From a virus: DNA of 20,662 bases. The number at the start of each line of letters is the position of its first letter. Within the stretch, counting starts at the first letter, position 1. Positions 10,487-18,160 of this stretch are shown here, in pieces. Where the stretch lies: the IMG/VR virus record IMGVR_UViG_3300044675_000606, positions 1-20,662 of that record; one strand, given 5' to 3'. A program made the position numbers and the translations under genes. The notes under the pieces were generated by a model. It was not told the origin of the DNA. It searched no databases and saw only the letters and a list, made by a program, of their open reading frames with translations.

Positions 10487-10941
10487 CACAAAAACCAATT
10501 GCATACATCAATGTCGAGAAGCGCACACTGGAATTTGAAAAGCCGATCAAATGGCATACACCTACTGTTGCAAACCTAGATCGCATTCCATTGTTTACCA
10601 AAGAAGCCTTGGCACAAGAGCAGGAGCCTGTGGCGTGGCTTATTACAGATGAAAAAATCAACAGCCTTCAAGTGGATTCAATTCAACGCTTGGTTGACCG
10701 AGCAAGACACGCACACATGACTGACATCAAGTTGCGTATCAACGGTCAAGATGAGTGGCATCAGGCTGATTGGCTGAAGCATCTAACTCGCACCACCCCA
10801 CCACAGCGCACATGGGTAGGGTTGACTGATGAGGAGATTCAAGAATGTTACAGCGAGGCTTACAAGATAGTCCAAGGTAGGCAACTTGAAATTGCCTTTT
10901 ATAAAACTATTGAAGCCAAACTCAAGGAGAAGAACACATGA
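10483..10941 (+). CDS. accessory early protein with QRTWVGLT module (copy 1)
   Basis: A 152-residue protein. The first part has IPLFTKEALAQEQEPVAWL, of the type found in phage proteins of the PLYT/DUF551-like group, as I recall. It then has a central acidic/basic helix and a C-terminal module TPPQRTWVGLTDEEIQEC...IEAKLKEKN. The same module ends the next gene. It starts in an ATGA overlap and ends in one. The function is unknown; it is accessory by appearance. The DNA encoding the module contains a 25-bp stretch repeated exactly in the next gene. Confidence 0.75.
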   Translation: MTQKPIAYINVEKRTLEFEKPIKWHTPTVANLDRIPLFTKEALAQEQEPVAWLITDEKINSLQVDSIQRLVDRARHAHMTDIKLRINGQDEWHQADWLKHLTRTTPPQRTWVGLTDEEIQECYSEAYKIVQGRQLEIAFYKTIEAKLKEKNT

Positions 10942-11053
10942 CCACTTGTCCAAACTGCGGAAAGGTAGCGAGGATTCACTCAAGCATATTGCAAGGGTGT
11001 ATGTGTCAATACTCAATGCAAGCGCCAGCACAGCGCACATGGGTAGGGTTGAC
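10802..11053 (+). repeat. 25-bp exact direct repeat marking a duplicated gene module
   Basis: 10802-10826 and 11029-11053 are identical over 25 bases, encoding the end of (P/A)QRTWVGLT. The ends of the two genes also share AAGGAGAAGAACA (10924-10936 and 11154-11166), which is the ribosome-binding site of the following gene in each case. Together these show that one gene end was copied to make the other. Confidence 0.85.
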
Positions 11054-11171
11054 GAATGATGAGTTAACAGATTTGCTGTACAACCAAAATTTAGGCCAAC
11101 AGAGTGCTGTTTTACAAGCAATTGCCTTGCTAAAGCAAAAGAACGGCTATGCCAAGGAGAAGAACATTTGA
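10938..11171 (+). CDS. accessory early protein with QRTWVGLT module (copy 2), zinc-knuckle N-terminus
   Basis: A 77-residue protein. The N-terminus TTCPNCGKVAR has CxxC, and GCMCQY adds two more Cys, giving a possible four-cysteine zinc site. The C-terminal half carries APAQRTWVGLTNDELTDLL and ends LLKQKNGYAKEKN, the same module as the preceding protein. It thus looks like a new N-terminus joined to a copied module. The start overlaps the previous stop as ATGA, with AAGGAG upstream. The function is unknown. Confidence 0.72.
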   Translation: MTTCPNCGKVARIHSSILQGCMCQYSMQAPAQRTWVGLTNDELTDLLYNQNLGQQSAVLQAIALLKQKNGYAKEKNI

Positions 11172-11353
11172 TTAGCCGCGTTATTTTGTGCTTGTCAATG
11201 ATAGGCGTTGGCGGTTATAACCTATTGCCGCCAGCGCCCCTTAATATCTACCAAATGCAGCGCAAGTCAAAAGAAAAGTCAATCAGTAAGTTATGTCAAA
11301 AACCTAAAAAAACCAAAAACGTACAGGAGATATGCGACCGATGGAAGAAGTAA
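11168..11353 (+). CDS. small membrane-anchored early protein, TTG start (61 aa)
   Basis: A 61-residue frame starting at a TTG that overlaps the preceding stop (TTGA). The duplicated AAGGAGAAGAACA ribosome-binding stretch lies 8 nt upstream, where the parallel copy serves an ATG. The N-terminus VILCLSMIGVGGYNLLPP is hydrophobic and may be a signal anchor. The rest is basic and ends in a Cys-containing helix (KKTKNVQEICDRWKK). No known family is assigned. It is plausible as a real gene because of the start-site parallel. Confidence 0.58.
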   Translation: MISRVILCLSMIGVGGYNLLPPAPLNIYQMQRKSKEKSISKLCQKPKKTKNVQEICDRWKK

Positions 11354-11436
11354 TTATCACCATTGCCGTTCTGTTCATAGGCGCAATTATTGGCATTGTT
11401 GTTGTTGTTGCCTTACTGCATTTTTTTGCAGATTAG
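11341..11436 (+). CDS. tiny single-span membrane protein (31 aa)
   Basis: From the ATG at 11341 the frame reads a short acidic head (MEEV), then one hydrophobic stretch of about 23 residues (ITIAVLFIGAIIGIVVVVALL), then HFFAD. An in-frame ATG three codons earlier (11332) is possible. AGGAG lies 11 nt before 11341 and only 2 nt before 11332, so the later start is preferred. It ends in a TAG overlapping the stop of the endolysin gene on the other strand. It is a membrane micro-protein of unknown role, at the end of the rightward operon. Confidence 0.5.
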   Translation: MEEVIITIAVLFIGAIIGIVVVVALLHFFAD

Positions 11437-11771
11437 ACATTGCGTTCAAAGTGTGGGCAATCCACTAGATTGGAAAAGTGTCCACCCCAGCGGTTCTTAG
11501 GGTGCAGGCTTTCCCAATAGATGCCCAGCGGTTCAATGGTGGCCTTGTCCCAAATGATCTTGCCATCTTTGAAAAAGTTCAGGTCAATGGCGCAGCGCTT
11601 CAGGTGGATAGATTTCATGGTCTTGGATCGCCCTGTTTTGACGTAAATAGCCTGTTGTTCTGGTGTGCGGGATAGTTCCCCGCCAGTAACCATAAAACCT
11701 TGTTCTGTGGCGTATTGGATCAGTTTGCAAGCATCCAGCAAGAATGCGGCTTGTTCGGTGCTTAAACTCAT
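11433..11771 (-). CDS. endolysin, M15 peptidase (VanY/L-alanyl-D-glutamate type)
   Basis: A 112-residue protein. SIHLKRCAIDLNFF (54-67) is the SxHxxxxAxD zinc signature (H56, D63) and VDCPHFE (103-109) supplies the third ligand H107. RWGGHFSNLVDC is typical of phage M15 endolysins. It cleaves the peptide part of peptidoglycan. There is no signal peptide, so it needs the holin upstream to reach the cell wall. The start overlaps the holin stop as ATGA. It is the last gene of the late leftward transcript and meets the early rightward operon with overlapping stops. Confidence 0.92.
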   Translation of the reverse strand: MSLSTEQAAFLLDACKLIQYATEQGFMVTGGELSRTPEQQAIYVKTGRSKTMKSIHLKRCAIDLNFFKDGKIIWDKATIEPLGIYWESLHPKNRWGGHFSNLVDCPHFERNV

Positions 11772-12280
11772 TTCTTGCCCCTCATTTCCATAATTTTTTC
11801 AGCCGTTCTGCCAGCAAAATATGCGCCCATCACTAACTGACCCCAGCCAGCCAGCAAATTAACGTACCCTTCGTTAGCGTTGTACCCAAAAGCCGACATG
11901 GTTGTAAAAATAAAATAAGCCGCCAAAATGGCTATAAGGCTTATAGGGCGTATGTTTTTTGATAGCCAAGAGTCAGATGCCATATCCGCATTCCAGCGGT
12001 CTGTAATGTTGTCTGCATCGTTTTGGGCGGCCTTTGCCAACAGGTCAAGTTCAGCCAATTCCATTTTGGCTTTTTCAATGCCCAATTCCATCAGACGTTC
12101 TTCGTGTTCAAATTGAAGCTGGCGCAGCTTGCTAACATCTTCAGGTGTTGGCGCGTCAGGAATTTTCACGCCCAACGTGTTTTCAACCACTTGTTTGCCT
12201 TTGGCTTGGATGGCGCTAGATAGCAGGCCAAGGCCGTTTTGAGCCAATGTGCCAAGCAGTGATGCGACTATGGGAATCAT
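11768..12280 (-). CDS. holin, 3-TM (GTA_holin_3TM-like)
   Basis: A 170-residue protein. The N-terminal part is mildly hydrophobic (IPIVASLLGTLAQNGLGLL). The middle is a long charged helix (QLQFEHEERLMELGIEKAKMELAEL). Then come NITDRWNADMASDSWLSKNIRP and two clear membrane spans (about 109-128 ISLIAILAAYFIFTTMSAFG, and 138-156). The DRWxADMxSDSWLSKNIRP segment before the spans is characteristic of this phage holin family. It forms the lesion that lets the endolysin out. It sits between the 94-residue membrane protein and the endolysin, with ATGA overlaps on both sides. Confidence 0.85.
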   Translation of the reverse strand: MIPIVASLLGTLAQNGLGLLSSAIQAKGKQVVENTLGVKIPDAPTPEDVSKLRQLQFEHEERLMELGIEKAKMELAELDLLAKAAQNDADNITDRWNADMASDSWLSKNIRPISLIAILAAYFIFTTMSAFGYNANEGYVNLLAGWGQLVMGAYFAGRTAEKIMEMRGKK

Positions 12281-12561
12281 TTCTTTTCCTCCAGTTGGGT
12301 AATAAGGCGGCGAATAATGGCCTGATGCTGTTTGTTTTCTTGTTGCAACACAAGCATATCAAAATACATAGAGGCCATCAAATACAGGAACAGCGGCAGA
12401 ATCAACACCACCACAATCAATGAAATCAAAAAAACTATTTGCCCGCTGTCATCTGTTTTATTGACCATAACAGGAGGTGGAGGTATATAGTAACTGTCAG
12501 AATTGCCCCGATTATTAGGGCTTTGTCTTGCAGATTGTTGAGTCTTTTTCTGCGTTGCCAT
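12277..12561 (-). CDS. membrane protein with C-terminal coiled coil, lysis region
   Basis: A 94-residue protein. Residues 1-42 are polar with a YIPPPP stretch; one strong membrane span follows (about 43-65, IVFLISLIVVVLILPLFLYLM); then a short coiled-coil-like helix (LVLQQENKQHQAIIRRLITQLEEKK). The N-in, C-out layout with a helical periplasmic part recalls an inner-membrane spanin, but it is short and no lipoprotein partner is seen. GGAG lies 11 nt before the ATG. It overlaps the upstream membrane-protein gene by 127 nt in another frame, and its stop overlaps the holin start. Confidence 0.65.
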   Translation of the reverse strand: MATQKKTQQSARQSPNNRGNSDSYYIPPPPVMVNKTDDSGQIVFLISLIVVVLILPLFLYLMASMYFDMLVLQQENKQHQAIIRRLITQLEEKK

Positions 12562-12950
12562 TTGCGTTGAATCTCCATCTGGCGGTCAAGTTCAATTTGC
12601 CTTTCGTTTTCTTCGTTCAGCTTTTTATATTCTTCTTCAAACCTTGACCAGACTGCACCAAGCGCTGGGTCTGTGTGGTAGATCAAAAACTCACGCAATT
12701 CTACTGACTGCCTTTCCAATTCAATCTGATGGAAGACGTTCTCAAGCGCCTGCGCTTTCATTGATTTGGTCTTGGGCGGGTCAAGTTCTTGTTTTTTGAC
12801 TTCTTTTTTTATTTCTTCGTGCGATTCAAAGAATTGCCCAATGAAACCAGATATTTCCTTGGTTATCTTGTAAAGGTCTGTTCCCGCAGCTTTTGCATCC
12901 TTATACAAAGCCACAGATTGCTTAATTCCAGCAATTGCAGCCAGTGCCAA
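12435..12950 (-). CDS. phage protein with long charged helix and C-terminal membrane span
   Basis: A 171-residue protein. N-terminal YKDAKAAGTDLYKITKEISGFIGQFFESHEEIKKE, then QALENVFHQIELERQSVELREFLIY, a long Glu/Arg/Lys helix, and a terminal span (about 145-163, IIGAILTVTIYLHLLLWSI). It resembles a recurrent phage lysis-region or tail-associated protein of unknown function. The start given is a TTG at 12950 without a Shine-Dalgarno. An ATT five codons upstream (12965) would give a start reading (M)EPITLALAAIAG, which looks more like the family, and it overlaps the preceding stop by one base. The true start is uncertain. Confidence 0.72.
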   Translation of the reverse strand: MALAAIAGIKQSVALYKDAKAAGTDLYKITKEISGFIGQFFESHEEIKKEVKKQELDPPKTKSMKAQALENVFHQIELERQSVELREFLIYHTDPALGAVWSRFEEEYKKLNEENERQIELDRQMEIQRKWQRRKRLNNLQDKALIIGAILTVTIYLHLLLWSIKQMTAGK

Positions 12951-12960
12951 TGTGATAGGT

Positions 12961-13185
12961 TCAATTCTTACCCACCCAGTGGCTTACATAGCCCACAGCA
13001 GATGACAAAGCAGATACCAAGGCCATACCCGCCCAGAACCCACCACGCCCTTGATTTGCCAGTGCTACTAGCTTTTCAATGGAAGATTCCATTTTGTCAA
13101 TCTTGGTTTCCATCTGGTCGAATCGGCGTTCATAGTCCTGAACCTTTTGCCAAAGCACCCCGTATTTAACTAAGTCAATTTCCAT
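12961..13185 (-). CDS. small XhlA-like membrane protein
   Basis: A 74-residue protein. The first half is a coiled coil (LWQKVQDYERRFDQMETKIDKMESSIEKLVAL). Then comes GRGGFWAGMALVSALSSAVGYVSHWV, a single span near the C-terminus. Coiled coil plus terminal span is the layout of XhlA-type hemolysin/holin-accessory proteins of phages. It likely helps the holin or anchors the lysis complex on the inner membrane. It begins one base after the tail-fibre stop codon, without a strong Shine-Dalgarno of its own. Confidence 0.7.
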   Translation of the reverse strand: MEIDLVKYGVLWQKVQDYERRFDQMETKIDKMESSIEKLVALANQGRGGFWAGMALVSALSSAVGYVSHWVGKN

Positions 13186-13186
13186 C

Positions 13187-13924
13187 TTAGGCTTTCATTA
13201 CATACGCAAGTGCGTAGTAAGGGGGCAGATTTGCATTTGTGCCAGAAACGCCAGCGGCTACGTTTGTTGTGGCAACTGTGATGCCTGTAACCGCGCTTCC
13301 AGTGTTTGTGGTTAAAGCACTAACCCTTGCACCACCACCACCAGCATTACCAATTCCGGGTTGGTTGTATGTGGTTTCTGTATGTAAGTGACCGGGGTCT
13401 GTGACCACTGAAGTCGCCGTGTGGTTGTGACTAACCACAATTGCATCAGTTGAACCACCAGTAGCTGCTACAGAATAAGTTGAACCAGCGCCCACCACAA
13501 ACTTGTCTCGCAAGTCTGGTGTGCCGTTTGTGCCATCACACAAGTACCAGCCCAATGGAACGCTGCCAATTGACCCATACCACAATGAAATCATGCCCGT
13601 GGGAATGGTTGTACCTGTGCTGGTGTTTAGAACGCCAATAATTCCATATATGTTGTCGTATGTGCCAAGGGTTACCGCAGCAGATGTTTTGACAACAAAT
13701 TTGTAAAAGAAACCATAGGTCAGCCACACCTCAGATGGCAGGCGACCAGACGAATCCAACACAATAGGATTTGAATTTGCAATTGTGCCATTCACATCTG
13801 TGTAAGTTGCCAAGGGCGTGGTTGAACCAGCTTGGTAGGTGTAGATCAAGCCACCATTCAATGGCAACCCTGTGTTGTCAAAGAATTGTTGCCCGTTGCC
13901 AATAGGCGAAAGATTAACTGCCAT
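13187..13924 (-). CDS. tail fibre/receptor-binding protein with collar domain
   Basis: A 245-residue protein. Residues 1-95 (NGQQFFDNTGLPLNGGLIYTY, ATYTDVNGTIANSNPIVLD) form the N-terminal domain common to podovirus tail fibres, which attaches to the tail. Residues 107-170 (IPTGMISLWYG, PLGWYLCDGTNGTPDLRDKFVVGAG, SHNHTA) are a phage tail-collar domain. The remainder, with Gly/Thr-rich repeats and ending LPPYYALAYVMKA, is the usual trimeric tip. It should recognise the host surface. AAGGA lies 6 nt before the ATG. It follows the ejection-protein genes and precedes the lysis block. Confidence 0.88.
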   Translation of the reverse strand: MAVNLSPIGNGQQFFDNTGLPLNGGLIYTYQAGSTTPLATYTDVNGTIANSNPIVLDSSGRLPSEVWLTYGFFYKFVVKTSAAVTLGTYDNIYGIIGVLNTSTGTTIPTGMISLWYGSIGSVPLGWYLCDGTNGTPDLRDKFVVGAGSTYSVAATGGSTDAIVVSHNHTATSVVTDPGHLHTETTYNQPGIGNAGGGGARVSALTTNTGSAVTGITVATTNVAAGVSGTNANLPPYYALAYVMKA

Positions 13925-13933
13925 GATGCGTCC

Positions 13934-16495
13934 TTATTTGTTTATCAAGTCTTTGATTGGTACAAAACGCGATTGTGCGTTTTTAAATGCTTCAGCTTCA
14001 GCTTTTTCAATTTTCTTTAGTTTGCCTTTTTCTAATTTTGCACCAATATATTCATGGGCAGCAAGCGCGGGTAATCCAAAACCAGAACCGCCTGTGGCAA
14101 CTTCAGCAGCAGCAGCACCGCCTTTTTGCAAAATTTGCTGCCCAATTTTTCCAGTCAGTTTTTGTTCTATGTTTATTTTTTGAACAGCAGCGCCGGGATA
14201 ACCCGTGTCTGTTTTTAAGATATGCGCCACATTATGCAAATCTCTAAAATTGTTCATTTCTTCGGCATTGAACAATCGCGGCATAACTTCACGATTGTCA
14301 TTCATAAACTTGGTCAACTGTTTTGGCTTATCTGCCAATCCAGCTATGTTGCTTGCAAATTGTGACTTGATATTTGCCAAGGCTTGATTGCCAGCAACAC
14401 GCAATTCTGGCGGCATATTTTTCAACGTATCAATCACATGGGTAAATTGCTCAACAGACATATTTGCAATGTTTTGAGAAATCTTTTCTTTGTCAACTTT
14501 GCGGTTTATGTTGTTTGGCCCACTTTCATCCAAAATTGCAGATATGCCTTTTGGATTGTCCAATGTGTTTTTACGCAATTCAACCAAACTTCTGGCATCT
14601 TTATAAATTGGCGAATTCGTATCTAAGTTTGCCAAAACATCTTCATCTACTGCTGACTTTAAAGCACGGTGTAAATTTGCGTTTTTTCTATCGTAATTTT
14701 CATTTAAAAATTGTCTAAAATTTTCAGCGGTTTTTGCATCAGTAGGCAACAAATTGCCATCTTTATCGATCATATTCAATTGACGCATTCTTGCTTTTGC
14801 AATGTTTGTCAAACCAATGGTTTCGGTGTTTGCCAAAGTCAAAGAATCATCATTTAAAACTTTTAATATGTTGTTTGATTCAACAGGAATAGTTGCAGCT
14901 TGTGCATCTCTTTCTGCATATATTTTTTTGGTTTCTTTGTTAAAGTAATCTTCTAATTTTTTCAGTGGATCAAGAATTGCCTCGCCACGTTTGTACTTAG
15001 CGCTTTCATCCAATCCAACAATACCGCCTGTTTTTTGCGCTTGTTGATCAGCAAATATTTGCAGCCGCCTTTGTTCATCTTTAAACTTTTCAGCAAGAAA
15101 ATTACCCAATGGCGTATCAGATTTAGAAGTTTGATAATTTGTTGCGCGTTCTTTACCCTTACCCTCTAATGCCGCCAAATCAGCCGCATGGTCTTCGCCT
15201 AATACCCGCTGCATAGCTTTTGCTCTTGCAAATTGTTCATCCAATGGCAGACCATTTTCAGCATATTCAACAGGCTTAAATTCAGAATTTGGGCGGGTTG
15301 GTTTTGCTGTACCAAGGTCAGCTTGTCCAATCACTTGCCCATTTGTGTCTAAAATTGGTTGTTGAACCGACTGAGCTTCAGTTGTGCTTGCCCGTTGTTG
15401 TTCATAGTTTTGATTCAACTGCTCGGCATTTTGTTTTAAATTGCCGCCCCTAGCTTCGAATTGCGCTTGCAATTGTTCTGATGTTAAACCGCCACTTTTA
15501 GCAGGCTTGTTTAAATTAGTATCAGAACGCACAATTTCCAAATCTTTTGCTATTTCACGCAAAGGTTGCGTGGCGCTTTTGACTTCTTTAAGTGCTTGCG
15601 GTATGGCTGTTGATCCAATGACCACCATGTTTCTTATGTCTTCTGGCGGTAAAGTCACATTAAATTTTGACTTTAATGTTTCTGAAATTTGCTCTGGGGT
15701 CATGCCCATTGCATTAAACATTTTGTTAATTTGTTCAGCAATAGGCTCAGTCACACCACCCAATGGTTGCTGATAGGATTCTTTGCCTGTGATACCAAAA
15801 ACCTTACCTAAAGGTTGGCTTGGAAACATAAATTGACCAGCTTGTTTGCCTAATTCTTCAGCTTTTGCAGGCGTAGTGAATGGGCGCACAATAGCTTGTT
15901 GCACCGCACCATAAGTAGCAGGCAAAACCTCATAAATAGTATCAACAGCGCCAGCAATTCTTTGTGCCAAATCAGGTGATTTAGGTTGCACCATTGGCGT
16001 TGCCATTGTCAAAGCATTGGTCAGAATCTGCCGCACCATTGGCACTTTTTGTTTGACCTTGCCAGCTTTTTGTTCTTCAGCAGCAGAGTAACCTTGATAA
16101 CGATTAGACCCAGAAACTGCCGCTGGTTGTGTTGTTGACTGCGCCGCTGGTTGCGCTACTGGTTGTGCTGCGGGCGCAGGCTTACCAGACAAGAACGCCT
16201 CTAGCGGATCAGATGTGGTAGCTTGGGCAACAGGGGCGGCAGGGGCGGCTTTTGCTACCGCTGGTGATTTTTTTTCAAAACGGGCAATTTCACGTTTTAA
16301 TGCAGCAACATTTATTTCTGCTTCTTTATCGCCTTTTGCTGCCCTTTCTTGGTTTTTCCGCAATTCCTCTTTAATCATTGCCAATGCAATTTGTTCGCGC
16401 TTGGCTTGTGCATCTGATAGAACTTGACCACTCGGTTTTTTAGGCGGTTCAGCAACAGCTTGATTGCCTCCAAGGAATTTTTCTAAGGCATCCAT
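13934..16495 (-). CDS. large DNA ejection/internal virion protein (P22 gp16 position)
   Basis: An 853-residue, mostly helical protein, the largest in the window. An N-terminal part rich in Ala, Pro, Gln and Thr (about 78-130) is disordered. The motif DALEKFLGG (2-10) recurs as DPLEAFLSG (96-104). Later regions include SPIYKDARSLVELRKNTLDN and a long helical domain ending ALANIKSQFASNIAGLADK. Its size, lack of a signal peptide, and place after two other ejection-type genes match the third ejection protein of P22-like phages (gp16 position), which enters the host with the DNA. GAGG lies 8 nt upstream. No lytic transglycosylase motif was recognised. Confidence 0.72.
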   Translation of the reverse strand: MDALEKFLGGNQAVAEPPKKPSGQVLSDAQAKREQIALAMIKEELRKNQERAAKGDKEAEINVAALKREIARFEKKSPAVAKAAPAAPVAQATTSDPLEAFLSGKPAPAAQPVAQPAAQSTTQPAAVSGSNRYQGYSAAEEQKAGKVKQKVPMVRQILTNALTMATPMVQPKSPDLAQRIAGAVDTIYEVLPATYGAVQQAIVRPFTTPAKAEELGKQAGQFMFPSQPLGKVFGITGKESYQQPLGGVTEPIAEQINKMFNAMGMTPEQISETLKSKFNVTLPPEDIRNMVVIGSTAIPQALKEVKSATQPLREIAKDLEIVRSDTNLNKPAKSGGLTSEQLQAQFEARGGNLKQNAEQLNQNYEQQRASTTEAQSVQQPILDTNGQVIGQADLGTAKPTRPNSEFKPVEYAENGLPLDEQFARAKAMQRVLGEDHAADLAALEGKGKERATNYQTSKSDTPLGNFLAEKFKDEQRRLQIFADQQAQKTGGIVGLDESAKYKRGEAILDPLKKLEDYFNKETKKIYAERDAQAATIPVESNNILKVLNDDSLTLANTETIGLTNIAKARMRQLNMIDKDGNLLPTDAKTAENFRQFLNENYDRKNANLHRALKSAVDEDVLANLDTNSPIYKDARSLVELRKNTLDNPKGISAILDESGPNNINRKVDKEKISQNIANMSVEQFTHVIDTLKNMPPELRVAGNQALANIKSQFASNIAGLADKPKQLTKFMNDNREVMPRLFNAEEMNNFRDLHNVAHILKTDTGYPGAAVQKINIEQKLTGKIGQQILQKGGAAAAEVATGGSGFGLPALAAHEYIGAKLEKGKLKKIEKAEAEAFKNAQSRFVPIKDLINK

Positions 16496-18151
16496 TTAAA
16501 AATCCTCTGGGCCAAGTGGTTCTACTGGCAAACCTGTGGCCGCCATGCTTTTTAAGTTTTTGTATTGCTTGAGAATTGTTTTGCGTTTTTTCTCAGATGG
16601 AAATAATTCTTTAAATTTGTTTTCCATCTTTTTAGGGTCAGATTCTGTTTCCAAAATATTTATGGCTTCAAAAATTTTGGTATCTTTTGAATTTGCATTC
16701 CATGCTTGCTGAAATGCTTTCATGTTGTTGTCGCCAAATCTTGAACCAAATTGCTGTGCGGCACTTGCTTGCATATCAATGTTTGTTTGATCAGCTTGCA
16801 CCCTACGGGCAATTTTTACCAACACATCAGGTGTAACTTTAATTGTGCCGTTTGCAACCGATGCCATATCTAATCCAGCAACAGTTCCACCAACATTTCC
16901 CATTGCTTGGGAATTGTCAATTGCCATTTTTGCCAAGTCTTTGGCAAGCAAATCGTATTGTTCGCTTCCAAAAAACTGACGAACAGCACGTTCCATTTTT
17001 TCTGGTGTGCCACCTTTTGGAAACCCAAACTGAGCCAAGAAATTAGGCACAACCAACGATTCACTGATTTTATTAGCTTGGTTAATTACTTCTTCAACAT
17101 TGCGGCGTTTTGTGGCTAAGTTACTTTGAGCATTGACCAAATTATCTCTAAATGTATAACCAGATGCTGAATCTTTGTTTTCAGTTGGCATTTCTGTATA
17201 GGGGACGTCTGACCGTCTTACAGGGTAAGGTAAACGCATTCCGGGGGCAACTTCAGAACCAGCTGGGGCAGCCGCGCCCGGTACATTTGCGCCTTGTGTT
17301 GTTTGGGGTTGCAAACCCGCAGGAATGCTAACTTCAACAGTCGGTTTGCCGCCAATAATGCTTGGAGTTGTTGTTAACACTCGACCTTTTTCATCTATAG
17401 AAACTTGAGGCGCAAACTTTTCTTGTTGTTCTGCTGGAGTCATTAAAGTTGCTACGCCTGCCATTACTTTTGCGGGCAAATCAGGGCCAGATTCCATTCC
17501 TTCAGTCCATGTGATCAAGTAGGCATCAAGCAGTCGATGAAAATCAACATTGTCTGGGTCTTCCTTTTTCATCAATTCCATTTCATTCATGTATAGTTTT
17601 TTGTCTTGAATGCCTAATCTTGCATAAACACCAAGTCTTTGACCAATCCTTGCTTGTTGATCTTTGGTTAATCCTTGTTTGGCTTTGATAGCTTCTGTTT
17701 GCGCTTGTGCTAGTGTGGTGTATTTGTTGATGCTTTCTGAACCAGTTAAAGGCGCAATCTTTGGCACAGCAGAATTAATCTTATCTATATCAATTCGACC
17801 ATTGGTTTGAAAATTATTTGGGTCAGCAAAGAACGTTTGCATATTCTTGCGTTCAAGTTCTTTTTGTTTTTCAACTTCTAAAGCAATTCCTCCTGAAGTT
17901 GTTGTTTGCTGTGCTTGTTGCAACAACTCAGGATTCATCTGTTGCGCTTGCTCATAAGTTTGTTGCAGTGTTCGCAATTGTTGTTGCTGTGTCTGCAATT
18001 GTTGCTGCTGTTGCTGAACCGCCAAAGGGTTCATTTGTTGCGCTTGTTTATATTGTTGTACGCCACTGGCAAAGTTAAGCATTTCACCCAACGACATGGG
18101 CGTAGGTGTTTTTAAAGTTTGAGCAATAGGGGTAACTGAAAAATCTGCCAT
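16496..18151 (-). CDS. DNA ejection/internal virion protein, glutamine-rich (P22 gp20 position)
   Basis: A 551-residue, helical protein. Residues 33-82 are strongly glutamine-rich, with two copies of QAQQMNP (36-42 and 68-74). The middle has GRIDIDKINSAVPKIAPL and LGVYARLGIQDKKLYMNEMEL, and a Pro/Ala linker near residue 280. The C-terminal region is charged and helical. It lies between the gp7-like and gp16-position proteins, where P22 has gp20. Such proteins leave the virion and help make the DNA conduit across the envelope. AAGGAT precedes the ATG. The function is mostly from gene order and composition. Confidence 0.68.
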   Translation of the reverse strand: MADFSVTPIAQTLKTPTPMSLGEMLNFASGVQQYKQAQQMNPLAVQQQQQQLQTQQQQLRTLQQTYEQAQQMNPELLQQAQQTTTSGGIALEVEKQKELERKNMQTFFADPNNFQTNGRIDIDKINSAVPKIAPLTGSESINKYTTLAQAQTEAIKAKQGLTKDQQARIGQRLGVYARLGIQDKKLYMNEMELMKKEDPDNVDFHRLLDAYLITWTEGMESGPDLPAKVMAGVATLMTPAEQQEKFAPQVSIDEKGRVLTTTPSIIGGKPTVEVSIPAGLQPQTTQGANVPGAAAPAGSEVAPGMRLPYPVRRSDVPYTEMPTENKDSASGYTFRDNLVNAQSNLATKRRNVEEVINQANKISESLVVPNFLAQFGFPKGGTPEKMERAVRQFFGSEQYDLLAKDLAKMAIDNSQAMGNVGGTVAGLDMASVANGTIKVTPDVLVKIARRVQADQTNIDMQASAAQQFGSRFGDNNMKAFQQAWNANSKDTKIFEAINILETESDPKKMENKFKELFPSEKKRKTILKQYKNLKSMAATGLPVEPLGPEDF

Positions 18152-18160
18152 TTTTTATCC

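Noticed and set aside
12277-12561. Considered as an Rz1-type outer-membrane spanin
   Set aside because: There is no lipobox cysteine, and the protein has a strong mid-length membrane span with a coiled-coil tail.
15441-15773. A 110-codon plus-strand open frame with hydrophobic stretches
   Set aside because: It is antisense to the large ejection protein, has no promoter or ribosome-binding site, and lies in the middle of a continuous coding frame.
17930-18050. Repetitive DNA considered as a possible CRISPR or satellite
   Set aside because: It is simply CAA/CAG codons of the glutamine-rich part of the ejection protein, without regular spacing or spacers.
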